DNA of 64,000 nucleotides from Litoreibacter roseus. GTDB taxonomy: Bacteria > Pseudomonadota > Alphaproteobacteria > Rhodobacterales > Rhodobacteraceae. The translations under genes were made by a program, and so were the position numbers. The stretch spans positions 558,001-622,000 of the forward strand of contig NZ_BLJE01000001.1 of NCBI RefSeq assembly GCF_009811795.1, in the 5' to 3' direction. The notes beneath the pieces were generated by a model, which was not told the origin of the DNA, ran no database searches, and was given only the letters and a program-made list of their open reading frames with translations. This document shows, in pieces, positions 18,774-26,323 of this stretch (the stretch's first letter is position 1; each line of letters begins with the position of its first letter).

Positions 18774-19342
18774 CGATGCTGGGTCACAACAACGGTCCGA
18801 CCATGGAAGGCGGCCGAAGCTGGCGCAAGCACAGTTGGACCAAGGCCCGCGCGGCTCTTTTGCCGACACTACCGATCGAGGTTGTGCGCTTGCGTGTGCG
18901 CCGCGCGAAAGAGCTTGGCCTGCCCTACAAGACCTATGCGTCCGTGCGTGCCAGCACCGGGCGAGACGTGGTGGGATTTCTATTCTCATCCAATGCGCTT
19001 GGCGCGCATGCGGGATCTATATCAGTGCCACGCGGTGCGAAATTAAGGGATCTGCAAAATGTCGCCATTGCCGGTTTGGCTCTTCCCCCGCTATCGCCCG
19101 ACGCGCTCGCCTCCCTGATTGCGGCTGAAACGGGTATTCAGCCGGTCTGTGGCAGCCCGCCAAAGCTATCAGATGGGTGGTCGTCTGCGCGGACAAAGAT
19201 TCACCTGCCGCTCAAGGTGATGAAGCTGCCGCGCGACGGCGTGCTCGTGATTGGAGAGACCGATCTAGAGCGGGAATGGTCCGATATTGGCCAACTTGCG
19301 GGCTACCTCAAAGCTGAGACATACTTTGCAACCGCCTCTTAA
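18770..19342 (+). CDS. Conserved protein of unknown function inside the rib operon
   Basis: 190 residues, start ATG overlapping the ribE stop (ATGA), so translation is likely coupled. I do not recognise a functional family. The N-terminal part is basic (SWRKHSWTKARAALLPTLP), followed by EVVRLRVRRAKELGLPYKTYASVRASTGRDVVGFLFSSNALG, which could be a helical nucleic-acid- or protein-binding segment, and a second part with a buried GVLVIGETDLEREWSDI strand-helix. There is no signal peptide or membrane segment. Position between ribE and ribB hints at a flavin-related or purely operonic role; neither is shown by the sequence. Confidence 0.75.
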   Translation: MTMLGHNNGPTMEGGRSWRKHSWTKARAALLPTLPIEVVRLRVRRAKELGLPYKTYASVRASTGRDVVGFLFSSNALGAHAGSISVPRGAKLRDLQNVAIAGLALPPLSPDALASLIAAETGIQPVCGSPPKLSDGWSSARTKIHLPLKVMKLPRDGVLVIGETDLEREWSDIGQLAGYLKAETYFATAS

Positions 19343-19431
19343 AGTGGTTGCGACGTCACGATAGCGCCGCACCCCCTTTCCAACACAGCGTGCAGGGGCT
19401 ATCTGCCCGGAAGAACAGGAAAGATCCAAGT

Positions 19432-20529
19432 ATGAGCGACGTCGATTATTCAGATGCCATATCCTCGGTCGATGAGATCATCGACGACGCCCGAAATGGC
19501 CGGATGTTCATTCTGGTGGATCACGAGGACCGGGAAAACGAGGGCGATCTGGTTATTCCTGCGCAGATGGCGACACCGGAAGCGATCAATTTCATGGCGA
19601 CGCACGGGCGCGGATTGATCTGCCTGACGCTACCAGGCGAACGGATCGACGCTTTGGGTCTGCCCCTGATGGCATCCTATAATTCGTCCCGCCACGAAAC
19701 CGCCTTCACGATTTCCATCGAGGCGCGGGAAGGTGTGACAACCGGTATCTCGGCCCATGACCGGGCGCGGACCGTCGCGGTTGCCATTGATCAGTCCAAG
19801 AGCGCGGCTGATATTGCGACGCCGGGCCATATATTTCCCCTGCGCGCGCGCGATGGTGGGGTTTTGGTCCGGGCCGGTCACACGGAAGCAGCAGTTGATG
19901 TGGCGCGCTTGGCGGGCCTTAACCCATCCGGCGTGATCTGCGAGATCATGAACGAAGACGGGACCATGGCCCGGTTGCCCGATCTGGTCGCCTTCGCACA
20001 GTTGCACAATCTCAAGATCGGTACGATCAGCGATCTGATTGGATATCGGCGCCGTCACGACAATCTCGTGAAAGAAGCCTCTCAGAAAGCAGTGTCTTCC
20101 GTTTACGGTGGCGACTGGATGATGCGGGTTTTCACCGACGAGACACAGGGCGCGGAACATATCGTTCTGACGAAAGGCGACCTTAACCAGCCGGGGCCGG
20201 TTCTGACCCGGATGCATGCGCTTAACCCGTTGGAAGATGTGCTGGGCATTGGCGGCGGTGGGCCGGAGCTGCCAGCGGCGATGAAAGCCATCGGGGAAGA
20301 GGGGCGCGGAATTGTTGTCCTTCTCCGCGATACCACGATGAAACTGGTCATGGCCGGGGAAGCTTCACCCCAGACATTGCGCCAATACGGTCTGGGTGCG
20401 CAAATCCTCGCGGCCCTCGGGCTGAGCGAACTTGAGCTGTTGACCAATTCGCCCTCACCCAAGGTTGTCGGGCTTGAGGCATACGGCCTGCGCATCACGG
20501 GCACACGGCCCATTCCGAAGGACAGCTGA
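19432..20529 (+). CDS. ribB: DHBP synthase with a degenerate GTP cyclohydrolase II-like domain (RibBX type)
   Basis: 365 residues from the ATG at 19432 (MSDVDYSDA); the open frame upstream is not conserved. The N-terminal ~210 residues are an intact 3,4-dihydroxy-2-butanone-4-phosphate synthase with VDHEDRENEGDLVIP, GRGLICL, SRHETAFTISI and VRAGHTEAAVDVARLAG. The C-terminal ~155 residues resemble GTP cyclohydrolase II in layout but contain no cysteine at all, so the C-x2-G-x8-C-x-C zinc site is missing and this half should not hydrolyse GTP. Such fusions are known in Proteobacteria as RibBX. A separate active RibA must then be encoded elsewhere. It is followed after 2 bases by ribH. Confidence 0.9.
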   Translation: MSDVDYSDAISSVDEIIDDARNGRMFILVDHEDRENEGDLVIPAQMATPEAINFMATHGRGLICLTLPGERIDALGLPLMASYNSSRHETAFTISIEAREGVTTGISAHDRARTVAVAIDQSKSAADIATPGHIFPLRARDGGVLVRAGHTEAAVDVARLAGLNPSGVICEIMNEDGTMARLPDLVAFAQLHNLKIGTISDLIGYRRRHDNLVKEASQKAVSSVYGGDWMMRVFTDETQGAEHIVLTKGDLNQPGPVLTRMHALNPLEDVLGIGGGGPELPAAMKAIGEEGRGIVVLLRDTTMKLVMAGEASPQTLRQYGLGAQILAALGLSELELLTNSPSPKVVGLEAYGLRITGTRPIPKDS

Positions 20530-20531
20530 TC

Positions 20532-21071
20532 ATGGCAACTGCAGAAACGCACCACGTACTCGATACGCCGACCTTTGACGAACCAACGAAGCTGCTGATC
20601 GTTGTATCACCCTATTACAAGGATATCGCGGACAACCTCGTGTCAGGTGCACAGGCCGAATGCGAAAAGGCAGGCGCGACATGCGAGGTAGTCGAAGTGC
20701 CCGGCGCTTTGGAAATTCCCCCGGCGATCCGCATCGCTCATCGTCAGTCAAACTTTGATGGGTTTGTTGCTTTGGGCTGCATCATTCGGGGCGAAACCAC
20801 ACACTATGAAACGGTCTGCAACGACAGTTCGCGGGGCCTGATGCTGCTGGGGCTGCAAGGTGCAAATATCGGCAATGGCATCCTGACCGTCGAAAACCGA
20901 GAGCAAGCCGAGGTGCGGGCCGATGCCGATGGCCAGAACAAAGGGGGCGGTGCCGCCGCGGCGGCCTTGCACCTGATCGCACTACAGCGCAAATACGGTC
21001 AGAAATCCAAGGGCGTTGGCTTCAAACCGCGCCCCACACTTGATGACGACGAAAGTTTTCAAATCGCATGA
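20532..21071 (+). CDS. ribH: 6,7-dimethyl-8-ribityllumazine synthase
   Basis: 179 residues, slightly longer than most because of an N-terminal extension (MATAETHHVLDTPTFDEPTK). Lumazine synthase condenses the pyrimidine product of RibD with the butanone phosphate from RibB. Core motifs are VEVPGALEIPPAI, ALGCIIRGETTHYETVC and IGNGILTVENREQAEVRAD; the catalytic histidine is in the GETTHYE segment. It starts 2 bases after ribB, and its stop overlaps the nusB ATG by 4 bases, giving a tight rib operon. Confidence 0.96.
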   Translation: MATAETHHVLDTPTFDEPTKLLIVVSPYYKDIADNLVSGAQAECEKAGATCEVVEVPGALEIPPAIRIAHRQSNFDGFVALGCIIRGETTHYETVCNDSSRGLMLLGLQGANIGNGILTVENREQAEVRADADGQNKGGGAAAAALHLIALQRKYGQKSKGVGFKPRPTLDDDESFQIA

Positions 21072-21544
21072 CAGCCACCACTCCGTCCGGCAATCAAAAA
21101 CGTCAGATGAAATCGGCGGCCCGGCTTTACGCGGTGCAGGCCCTGTTTCAGATGGAACATTCTGATCAGACGGTTGACGCCGTGCGGGAAGAGTTCGAAA
21201 CCCACCGGTTCGGCGCCACTTACGAGGGCGATGAAATGGCGGAAGGGGACATCGACACGTTCCGCGGCCTTCTTGAGCGCGTCGTAGACAGCCAATCGGC
21301 GATTGATCAGATGACAGATCGGGCGTTGGTGGCGAAATGGCCGATCAACCGGATCGATCCCACGTTGCGCGCGCTGTTTCGGGCTGCGGGTGCCGAACTT
21401 TTGCAAGCCAAAACACCGCCAAAGGTCGTGATCGTCGAATTCGTCGACGTGGCCAAGGCGTTTTTTCCTGATGGGCGGGAGCCGAAATTTGTGAATGCCG
21501 TCCTGGACCACATGGCACGAGAGGCCCGTCCGGAGGCGTTCTGA
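21068..21544 (+). CDS. nusB: Transcription antitermination factor NusB
   Basis: 158 residues. The N-terminal RSAARLYAVQALFQMEHS helix is the RNA-binding arginine-rich part of NusB; the C-terminal helical bundle includes ALFRAAGAELL and VVIVEFVDVAKAFFPDGREPKFVNAVLDHMARE. NusB with S10 loads on boxA of rRNA operons to prevent premature termination. Coupling to ribH by a 4-base overlap is a widely conserved arrangement. No clear terminator was found in the 75 bases that follow. Confidence 0.96.
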   Translation: MTATTPSGNQKRQMKSAARLYAVQALFQMEHSDQTVDAVREEFETHRFGATYEGDEMAEGDIDTFRGLLERVVDSQSAIDQMTDRALVAKWPINRIDPTLRALFRAAGAELLQAKTPPKVVIVEFVDVAKAFFPDGREPKFVNAVLDHMAREARPEAF

Positions 21545-21619
21545 AGGCTGCTTCGCAGTGTGCGCAGGTCAGAAAAGTACTATATATTCTGGAATAGATA
21601 ACTGATCAGAGGTTCCAAG

Positions 21620-21904
21620 ATGCCCGATCATATCAAATTTATGCTCCGCCATGCAGGATTTGGCGCATGCGCCGCGCTCGGATTTGTCGGGCTGCTTCTT
21701 TATTTTAACGTTGGAAATCTGTGGTATCTGGTGAGCCATTCCGCCGGTGGATTTCTCGCACTTGCCGTGATGACAGTCTTTTTCATCATCACCTTCGGAA
21801 GCGTTCAAATAGGCATTGCGATCATGGGCTTGGCCGACCCTGAACAAAAAGATCCGCCTCGCGGAAAACTTCAGCCAGTGCGCGTGCCAGCCAAGTCAAG
21901 ATAA
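21620..21904 (+). CDS. Small two-helix membrane protein of unknown function
   Basis: 94 residues. Two hydrophobic segments are visible, about residues 14-33 (FGACAALGFVGLLLYFNVGNLW) and 44-70 (GGFLALAVMTVFFIITFGSVQIGIAIMG), followed by a polar, proline-rich tail (DPEQKDPPRGKLQPVRVPAKSR). The ATG follows a GAGG site. No family with known function is recognised. It lies downstream of nusB and directly before a structured, non-coding stretch; its last codons may overlap the promoter of that RNA. Confidence 0.65.
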   Translation: MPDHIKFMLRHAGFGACAALGFVGLLLYFNVGNLWYLVSHSAGGFLALAVMTVFFIITFGSVQIGIAIMGLADPEQKDPPRGKLQPVRVPAKSR

Positions 21905-21922
21905 GCGACGGAACCACCAACA

Positions 21923-22092
21923 ACCGTGGGGGAGCTTATTCCCGCAGACCTGTATGTACAGGTGGGTGCCAGGTAACCGAACCAGGGTCCGGACAGAGCC
22001 AGCTCCCGCGGAATTGCTTAAGGCCACCGGAATGTAGTCCCCATTTACGTGAAGGGCAGAACCGTCCGAACTGACTTAGGCGTCACCACGGT
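21923..22092 (+). ncRNA. Candidate structured small RNA (6S RNA considered)
   Basis: A gap of 262 bases between two genes is GC-rich and full of self-complementarity. ACCGTGG (21923-21929) can close on CCACGGT (22086-22092), about 170 nt apart. Inside, GGGGA (21929-21933) pairs with TCCCC (22038-22042), ATTCC (21938-21942) with GGAAT (22029-22033), and a small hairpin ACCTGT-ATGT-ACAGGT lies near 21949-21964. There is no convincing ORF. The length and a partly rod-like fold would suit 6S RNA, but alternative branched folds are equally possible and I cannot assign a family. Strand is taken from the neighbouring genes. Confidence 0.45.
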
Positions 22093-22140
22093 CTAAAACA
22101 AGGCACGGAACGCCGCATCCGGTCTTCAGACTTGCATTTT

Positions 22141-22155
22141 GTTTACGGTTTGTTC
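22141..22155 (+). promoter_or_regulatory. LexA (SOS) box before mmcB
   Basis: GTTT-ACGGTTT-GTTC is one mismatch from the alphaproteobacterial LexA operator GTTC-N7-GTTC and ends 11 bases before the mmcB ATG at 22167. mmcB is a known LexA-regulated gene in Caulobacter, which supports the reading. Confidence 0.7.
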
Positions 22156-22166
22156 ACATTGAGCGT

Positions 22167-22631
22167 ATGCCAGAGGATCTTTCGCCAAATGCATCGCTTC
22201 AACCGGGCCAATTGCTGGCTCGCGGTGTTTGCCGCCATCTGGTTGGCCATGGCTTTGCTTGTGTCGAGGAATTCGTCCCGGATCGCGGATTGCGCGTAGA
22301 TGTGATCGCACTTGGTCCAAAAGGAGAGGTTTGGATCGTGGAGTGTAAATCCTCCCGTGCGGATTTTCAGGGGGACCAGAAATGGCAAGGCTATCTGGAC
22401 TGGTGCGACAGGTATTTCTGGGCCGTCGACGAGAGCTTTCCGACAGAACTGCTGCCTGACGAAACAGGTCTTGTCATTGCAGATGCCTATGATGCCGAGA
22501 TTATACGTATGGCACCCGAGGACAAACTCGCGGCACCCAGGCGGAAGGTGCTGACCCAGAAATTGGCCCGAACCGCCGCACTGCGTCTGCAAGGATGGCG
22601 TGATCCGGATTTCGCGGCCCCGTGGGGCTGA
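22167..22631 (+). CDS. mmcB: MmcB-family DNA repair protein (putative endonuclease)
   Basis: 154 residues. The core reads GLRVDVIALGPKGEVWIVECKSSRADFQGDQKWQGYLDWCDRYFWAV, a PD-(D/E)xK-like nuclease fold: D in VDVIAL followed by E-x-K in VECKSS. This matches MmcB, associated with mitomycin C and UV damage repair in alphaproteobacteria. The start ATG at 22167 lies just downstream of a near-consensus LexA box, fitting SOS induction. It is a single gene on this strand, convergent with the small gene at 22642. Biochemical activity is inferred from the fold. Confidence 0.85.
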   Translation: MPEDLSPNASLQPGQLLARGVCRHLVGHGFACVEEFVPDRGLRVDVIALGPKGEVWIVECKSSRADFQGDQKWQGYLDWCDRYFWAVDESFPTELLPDETGLVIADAYDAEIIRMAPEDKLAAPRRKVLTQKLARTAALRLQGWRDPDFAAPWG

Positions 22632-22641
22632 CCACTGGGCG

Positions 22642-22842
22642 CTAGCTTTTCATGACCCGCGCACGGGCTGCAGCTGCCCGCAGTTCCTCGGCAATCTCAT
22701 CGGCTTCGTCCGGGTCGAAATCCAGCGGCAAGTCCACCCCGTCTGCCTCTATATAAAGACGCACCATGCCCAGGGTCGTCGGCCCAATCTGCAAATTCGC
22801 CGCGATCTCGCTTTCCTTGTTGATGCCCGATGATTTGGCCAT
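22642..22842 (-). CDS. Small conserved protein (DUF6324-like)
   Basis: 66 residues. The sequence NKESEIAANLQIGPTTLGMVRLYIEADGVDLPLDFDPDEADEIAEELRAAA resembles a short protein family that I recall from Rhodobacterales as DUF6324; the name is from memory and not checked. It is soluble, acidic, with a beta-strand-rich start and an acidic C-terminal helix. It converges on mmcB with a 10-base gap. Function unknown. Confidence 0.65.
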   Translation of the reverse strand: MAKSSGINKESEIAANLQIGPTTLGMVRLYIEADGVDLPLDFDPDEADEIAEELRAAAARARVMKS

Positions 22843-22996
22843 GAGCCGTCCTCCGATCCGTCGTCCGACCTGTCTTACCGGGAAAGGAAAGAGGGGGGAA
22901 GAGCGGGTGAAGGGAGGGGATGCTTCTGTTGGAACTCAGGAGCCATTCGCGGCTGGCTGCCAATGACCGACTTCCGTTCTCTCTAAAACAAGCCGT

Positions 22997-24103
22997 TTAT
23001 TGCAGTCCCAGTTCGTAAAGCGTTGAGTGCAGCAACTGCGGGCGCTCGCCAAAGCGGACAACGACCATGTCGCTGTCGGGCAAAAGGTACAGCATCTGAC
23101 CTCCGCGTCCCATGAAATAGGTAAAAGGACCCGCCAGCGCTTCGCCGTCGCGATCCAGAACATCATGCCTTAAATGCCATCCGTAGGCACCTTCGCGCCG
23201 CTGTGAAATGGTGAGGTCAGGCCGAATGAAGTCTTGCCACAAATCCTCAGGTAAGAACGGATCCTCAGGCTTTCCGTTGTCCAGAAGAAAGCGTCCAACG
23301 CGAATCCAGTCTTCAGCTCTAGCAAAAAGGCAGCAATAGGCCGCGACCCCCTCTGCCTTTGAATAGGTCTGCCAATCCGCACCTGCAGCCCCGGCTGGTC
23401 GCCAAATCAGATCTGAAAGAAGTTCATGCAGAGGTTGATCATAGGCGTTTTCCAGGACTGCACCCAAAAGCGCAGTGTTTATGCTTTGGTAGGCGAATTG
23501 GCCTTTTGCCAAGTGGTCAACATTGAGGTCCGGCAGGACGGTCTCGGTGCCATAGACGTGCAGCCGGGCCAATGGGCCAAAAGGCGAAAATCCTGCATCG
23601 TCCACCGACTTTGGCGGCTCGCCAGCATAAAGCAGACCCGAAGTCATGGTCAGGGCATCGAGAACGCTAGCATCCGGTGCCTCTGGGCCCAGGTAAAGCG
23701 CCAGAGGATCATCTAAAGATACAATACGTCCATCCGCCAACGCGCGGACAACAAGAGCGCCCACGAGGCTTTTGACAAGCGAAAATGAATTGAAGCGATC
23801 TGTGGGTCCAAAACCTTCGCCATAGCTTTCGAAAACCCGTGTGCCACCTTGGTCGACGAGCAACGCACGGCCAGCTGCAGCGTCGAAGCGCGTTTGTGCC
23901 GCTTTGGGAATAGCCGGAGCATTGATCGTATCTTCAACCACTATTCCATCCACATGGGCATAGCGCCTTGCCCCGGTCCAAATCTCGGCTGGAAAACCCT
24001 CCCACAGCAGAACGGGGACTTGCGGGGCAACAGAGAAAACACCGGCGATCATGGCCACAGCTGCGACGAGAGTGCCCCAGCTTCGCCAGAACGACATATT
24101 CAT
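22997..24103 (-). CDS. Exported beta-lactamase-family serine hydrolase
   Basis: 368 residues. A hydrophobic N-terminal segment (MNMSFWRSWGTLVAAVAMIAGVFSV) suggests a signal peptide or membrane anchor. The class C beta-lactamase/DD-peptidase fold is indicated by the nucleophile motif FNSFSLVKSLVGALV (SLVK, SxxK; about residue 107), followed by DDPLALYL and LTMTSGLLY. The second motif, usually YxN, reads YQS in FAYQSINTALLG, which is atypical. The C-terminus has YFMGRGGQMLYLLPDSDMVVVRFG. Likely a periplasmic esterase or peptidase; beta-lactam resistance cannot be inferred. Confidence 0.8.
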   Translation of the reverse strand: MNMSFWRSWGTLVAAVAMIAGVFSVAPQVPVLLWEGFPAEIWTGARRYAHVDGIVVEDTINAPAIPKAAQTRFDAAAGRALLVDQGGTRVFESYGEGFGPTDRFNSFSLVKSLVGALVVRALADGRIVSLDDPLALYLGPEAPDASVLDALTMTSGLLYAGEPPKSVDDAGFSPFGPLARLHVYGTETVLPDLNVDHLAKGQFAYQSINTALLGAVLENAYDQPLHELLSDLIWRPAGAAGADWQTYSKAEGVAAYCCLFARAEDWIRVGRFLLDNGKPEDPFLPEDLWQDFIRPDLTISQRREGAYGWHLRHDVLDRDGEALAGPFTYFMGRGGQMLYLLPDSDMVVVRFGERPQLLHSTLYELGLQ

Positions 24104-24313
24104 TTTTTGCGCCTTTCCTTTTCGCTAGGCTTGTCTGTTTCTTGGGCTAATGCCACCGTTTAGTTGTGCAGTTTATGAGCAGTTCCTCAGGATCGCAGAC
24201 ACTGACCGGGCCGCAGAAATTTGGAAGGATAGCCTCGAACCGGATCGCCGCTACGCTTGTGTAATAGGCGCTTCAAGCTTCCCACCCGGCCGAAATTCCC
24301 CCACACTCTGTCC

Positions 24314-24802
24314 ATGAGCGACGATACGATCATCCTGCGTCCGTACATGCCGAACGATGCTGAATGGCTGGCGGCGCGGCATGGGGCGCTCTACGCGCAG
24401 CAAGAGGGTTTTGATGATACGTTCGCACTGCTCGTGGCTCAAATCTTGACAGATTTCGCCGAGACCCACGACCCGAAGGTCGAGCGGGGATGGGTCGCCC
24501 AACGGGGAACCGAGCGATTGGGCAGCATCTTCTGTGTCAGGCTGGATAAAAAAACCGCGAAACTCAGGCTTTTCCTGCTTGAACCGGCGGCGCGAGGGCA
24601 GGGGTTGGGGCAGCATCTGCTTGAGACCTGTTTGGATTTTGCGCGGGACGTCGGCTACGATCGGTTGACGCTTTGGACCCATCAAAGCCACCACGCAGCC
24701 TGTGCGCTCTATCGGAAGAACGGCTTTGCTTGCATCGAAGAAAAACCTGTCCATTCCTTCGGTCGGGATCTGGTCGAACAGACGTGGACGATCTCGCTTT
24801 AG
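24314..24802 (+). CDS. GNAT-family N-acetyltransferase
   Basis: 162 residues from the ATG at 24314 (MSDDTIILRPYMPNDAEWL). The acetyl-CoA-binding motif A is LLEPAARGQGLGQHLLETCLDFARDVG (R/Q-x-x-G-x-G/A, about residue 92) followed by motif B with HHAACALYRKNGFACIEE. The substrate is not evident; the family includes antibiotic, small-molecule and protein acetyltransferases. It lies 43 bases upstream of tRNA-His. An alternative earlier start in the same frame would add unconserved residues. Confidence 0.85.
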   Translation: MSDDTIILRPYMPNDAEWLAARHGALYAQQEGFDDTFALLVAQILTDFAETHDPKVERGWVAQRGTERLGSIFCVRLDKKTAKLRLFLLEPAARGQGLGQHLLETCLDFARDVGYDRLTLWTHQSHHAACALYRKNGFACIEEKPVHSFGRDLVEQTWTISL

Positions 24803-24845
24803 AGGTCTTGCAATCACGGCCCTGCATGGGTAAATCGAAGGCCGT

Positions 24846-24922
24846 GCCGCCTTAGCTCAGTTGGTTAGAGCGCTTGATTGTGGATCAAGAGGTCCCTGGT
24901 TCGAGACCAGGAGGTGGTACCA
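24846..24922 (+). tRNA. tRNA-His (GTG anticodon)
   Basis: A full cloverleaf with the anticodon GTG in the loop TTGTGGA, T-arm CCTGG-TTCGAGA-CCAGG and encoded CCA (24920-24922). The acceptor is GCCGCCT against AGGTGGT, with G1-U72 and G4-U69 wobble pairs. The discriminator is A73 and the base before G1 is T, so there is no encoded G-1; this matches the unusual alphaproteobacterial tRNA-His class. The 3' end is 3 bases from the stop of the DUF6476-like gene on the other strand. Confidence 0.95.
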
Positions 24923-24925
24923 CCC

Positions 24926-25234
24926 TCACTCGATCTCTATCGTCTGGCGCAAGTCACCGGTTTCAATATCGAAAATCAGGATTTGATCATCCTCTGTGAC
25001 AACCGCATACCACGTGCGCCCACGGGTAAAAGATTGGGCCGTCACGCCATTGGGCAGGGTAATCGCGTCTGGCAAAGCCAAAGTGGCGGGCTGCAGGCGG
25101 ATGACAAACAGGGCAATCAGGACTAGAAGCCCTAAGATCATAACTGCGGTCAGGGTCGTCACCAAACGCCGCAGGAAACGCAGATTGGCGGGTTCCTCCG
25201 TCGGGATATCATCAAGGCCGGGGCCATCATTCAT
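24926..25234 (-). CDS. Single-pass membrane protein (DUF6476-like)
   Basis: 102 residues from the ATG at 25234. A polar N-terminus (MNDGPGLDDIPTEEPANLRFLRRL) precedes one transmembrane helix at about residues 24-46 (VTTLTAVMILGLLVLIALFVI); the rest is a small periplasmic domain with TRGRTWYAVVTEDDQILIFDIETGDLRQTIEIE, which looks like a single beta-propeller-type blade. The family name DUF6476 is recalled, not checked. Its ATG overlaps the ATG of divergent rluD (25233). The reading frame is open upstream, but that part mirrors rluD. Confidence 0.7.
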   Translation of the reverse strand: MNDGPGLDDIPTEEPANLRFLRRLVTTLTAVMILGLLVLIALFVIRLQPATLALPDAITLPNGVTAQSFTRGRTWYAVVTEDDQILIFDIETGDLRQTIEIE

Positions 25235-26261
25235 GTCGTCACACTCCCGCATCATTGAGGTGGAGATTGCAGAAAATCCGCCTGCGCGGCTTGATAAGGC
25301 ATTGGCGCTCAACGTGCCAGTCGAGGCAGCGCTGAGCCGGTCACGCCTGTCGCGGCTGATCGCAGAAGGGGCCGTGTCCCTTGAAGGTCGGGTGGAGACG
25401 GATGGCAAGGCGAAAGTATCCGAAGGCCAGCGGTGGCACATCGCCGTGGCCCCTGCGGCGGAGTACGACACTCAACCGGAAGATATACCGCTAGATGTCA
25501 TATACGAGGACGCATCTCTGATCGTGGTCAACAAGCCTGTCGGTATGGTTGTCCACCCTGCACCGGGCACGCCCTCTGGCACGCTCGTGAACGCGCTCTT
25601 GCACCATTGCGCGGACAGCCTGTCTGGCGTCGGGGGGGAGAAGCGACCGGGCATTGTACACCGGATCGACAAGGACACTTCAGGCCTGCTGGTCGTCGCA
25701 AAGTCCGATCTCGCCCACCATGCCCTTGCCAAGCAGTTTGAGAAACATACGGCGCAGCGCAAATACATCGCCTTGGCGTACGGAGTTCCGGACGCCGCTG
25801 ATCCCAGATTGGCAGGTTTGGCGGGCGTCGGATTTGAACCAGGAAATATCCTGCGCATCACGGCCAATCTGGCACGGCACAGGACGGACCGGCAGAAACA
25901 GGCGGTCGTCAAGAATGCAGGTCGTCACGCCGTGACCCGCGCCCGCGTGATCGAGCGGTTTGGCGCCCCGGCGGTTGTGTCGCTGCTGGAATGTTGGCTT
26001 GAAACTGGCCGGACACATCAGATCCGGGTTCATCTGACGTATGCGGGCCACGGGCTTGTCGGGGATCCGGTCTACGGGGGAAGTCGCAAGCTGCCAAAGA
26101 CCGCCTTGAGTGACGCGGCTCAGGCTGCCTTGATAGGATTCAACAGACAGGCGCTCCATGCGGCGACACTGGGTTTCACACACCCGGAAAGCGGTGAATT
26201 CATGGAATTTGAGGCCCCGATTCCGCATGATCTCGAACAGTTGATGAACCTTTTGCGCTAG
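25233..26261 (+). CDS. rluD: 23S rRNA pseudouridine synthase RluD-like
   Basis: 342 residues from the ATG at 25233. An N-terminal S4 RNA-binding domain (PPARLDKALALNVPVEAALSRSRLSRLIAEGAVSLEG) is followed by the RluA-family catalytic domain with the signature GIVHRIDKDTSGLLVVAKS (catalytic Asp in HRIDKDTSG) and TGRTHQIRVHLTYAGHGLVGDPVYGG. It isomerises uridines in helix 69 of 23S rRNA if the orthology to RluD holds; S4 plus length support RluD over RluC. rpoH follows after 160 bases, a pairing seen in other Rhodobacterales. Confidence 0.92.
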   Translation: MSSHSRIIEVEIAENPPARLDKALALNVPVEAALSRSRLSRLIAEGAVSLEGRVETDGKAKVSEGQRWHIAVAPAAEYDTQPEDIPLDVIYEDASLIVVNKPVGMVVHPAPGTPSGTLVNALLHHCADSLSGVGGEKRPGIVHRIDKDTSGLLVVAKSDLAHHALAKQFEKHTAQRKYIALAYGVPDAADPRLAGLAGVGFEPGNILRITANLARHRTDRQKQAVVKNAGRHAVTRARVIERFGAPAVVSLLECWLETGRTHQIRVHLTYAGHGLVGDPVYGGSRKLPKTALSDAAQAALIGFNRQALHAATLGFTHPESGEFMEFEAPIPHDLEQLMNLLR

Positions 26262-26302
26262 GAAGCGTTAGGAAATTAACGTGATTATGCCCGCCGCATT
26301 TA

Positions 26303-26323
26303 CGCAAATGTCCAACATTTGCG
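26303..26323 (+). promoter_or_regulatory. Perfect dyad between rluD and rpoH
   Basis: CGCAAATGT (26303-26311), a 3-base loop and ACATTTGCG (26315-26323) form a perfect 9-base-pair dyad, about 100 bases upstream of rpoH. A second small dyad, GCACA-N5-TGTGC, follows at 26339-26353. A possible promoter, TTGCAG ... TATGTT with 17-base spacing, lies further down, near 26365-26393. The dyad could be the rluD terminator (no T-run) or an operator for rpoH. Confidence 0.45.

Noticed and set aside
18774-19431. FMN riboswitch in the rib operon
   Set aside because: Neither the ribD upstream region, the ribE upstream region nor the gap before ribB shows the conserved RFN element segments.
21905-22092. 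tmRNA, RNase P RNA or SRP RNA
   Set aside because: None of the conserved segments of those RNAs (tag ORF, P4 helix, GGAA-tetraloop domain) was recognised.
22997-24103. Beta-lactam resistance gene
   Set aside because: Only the SxxK motif is typical and the second motif is altered; the family is mostly esterases and peptidases.
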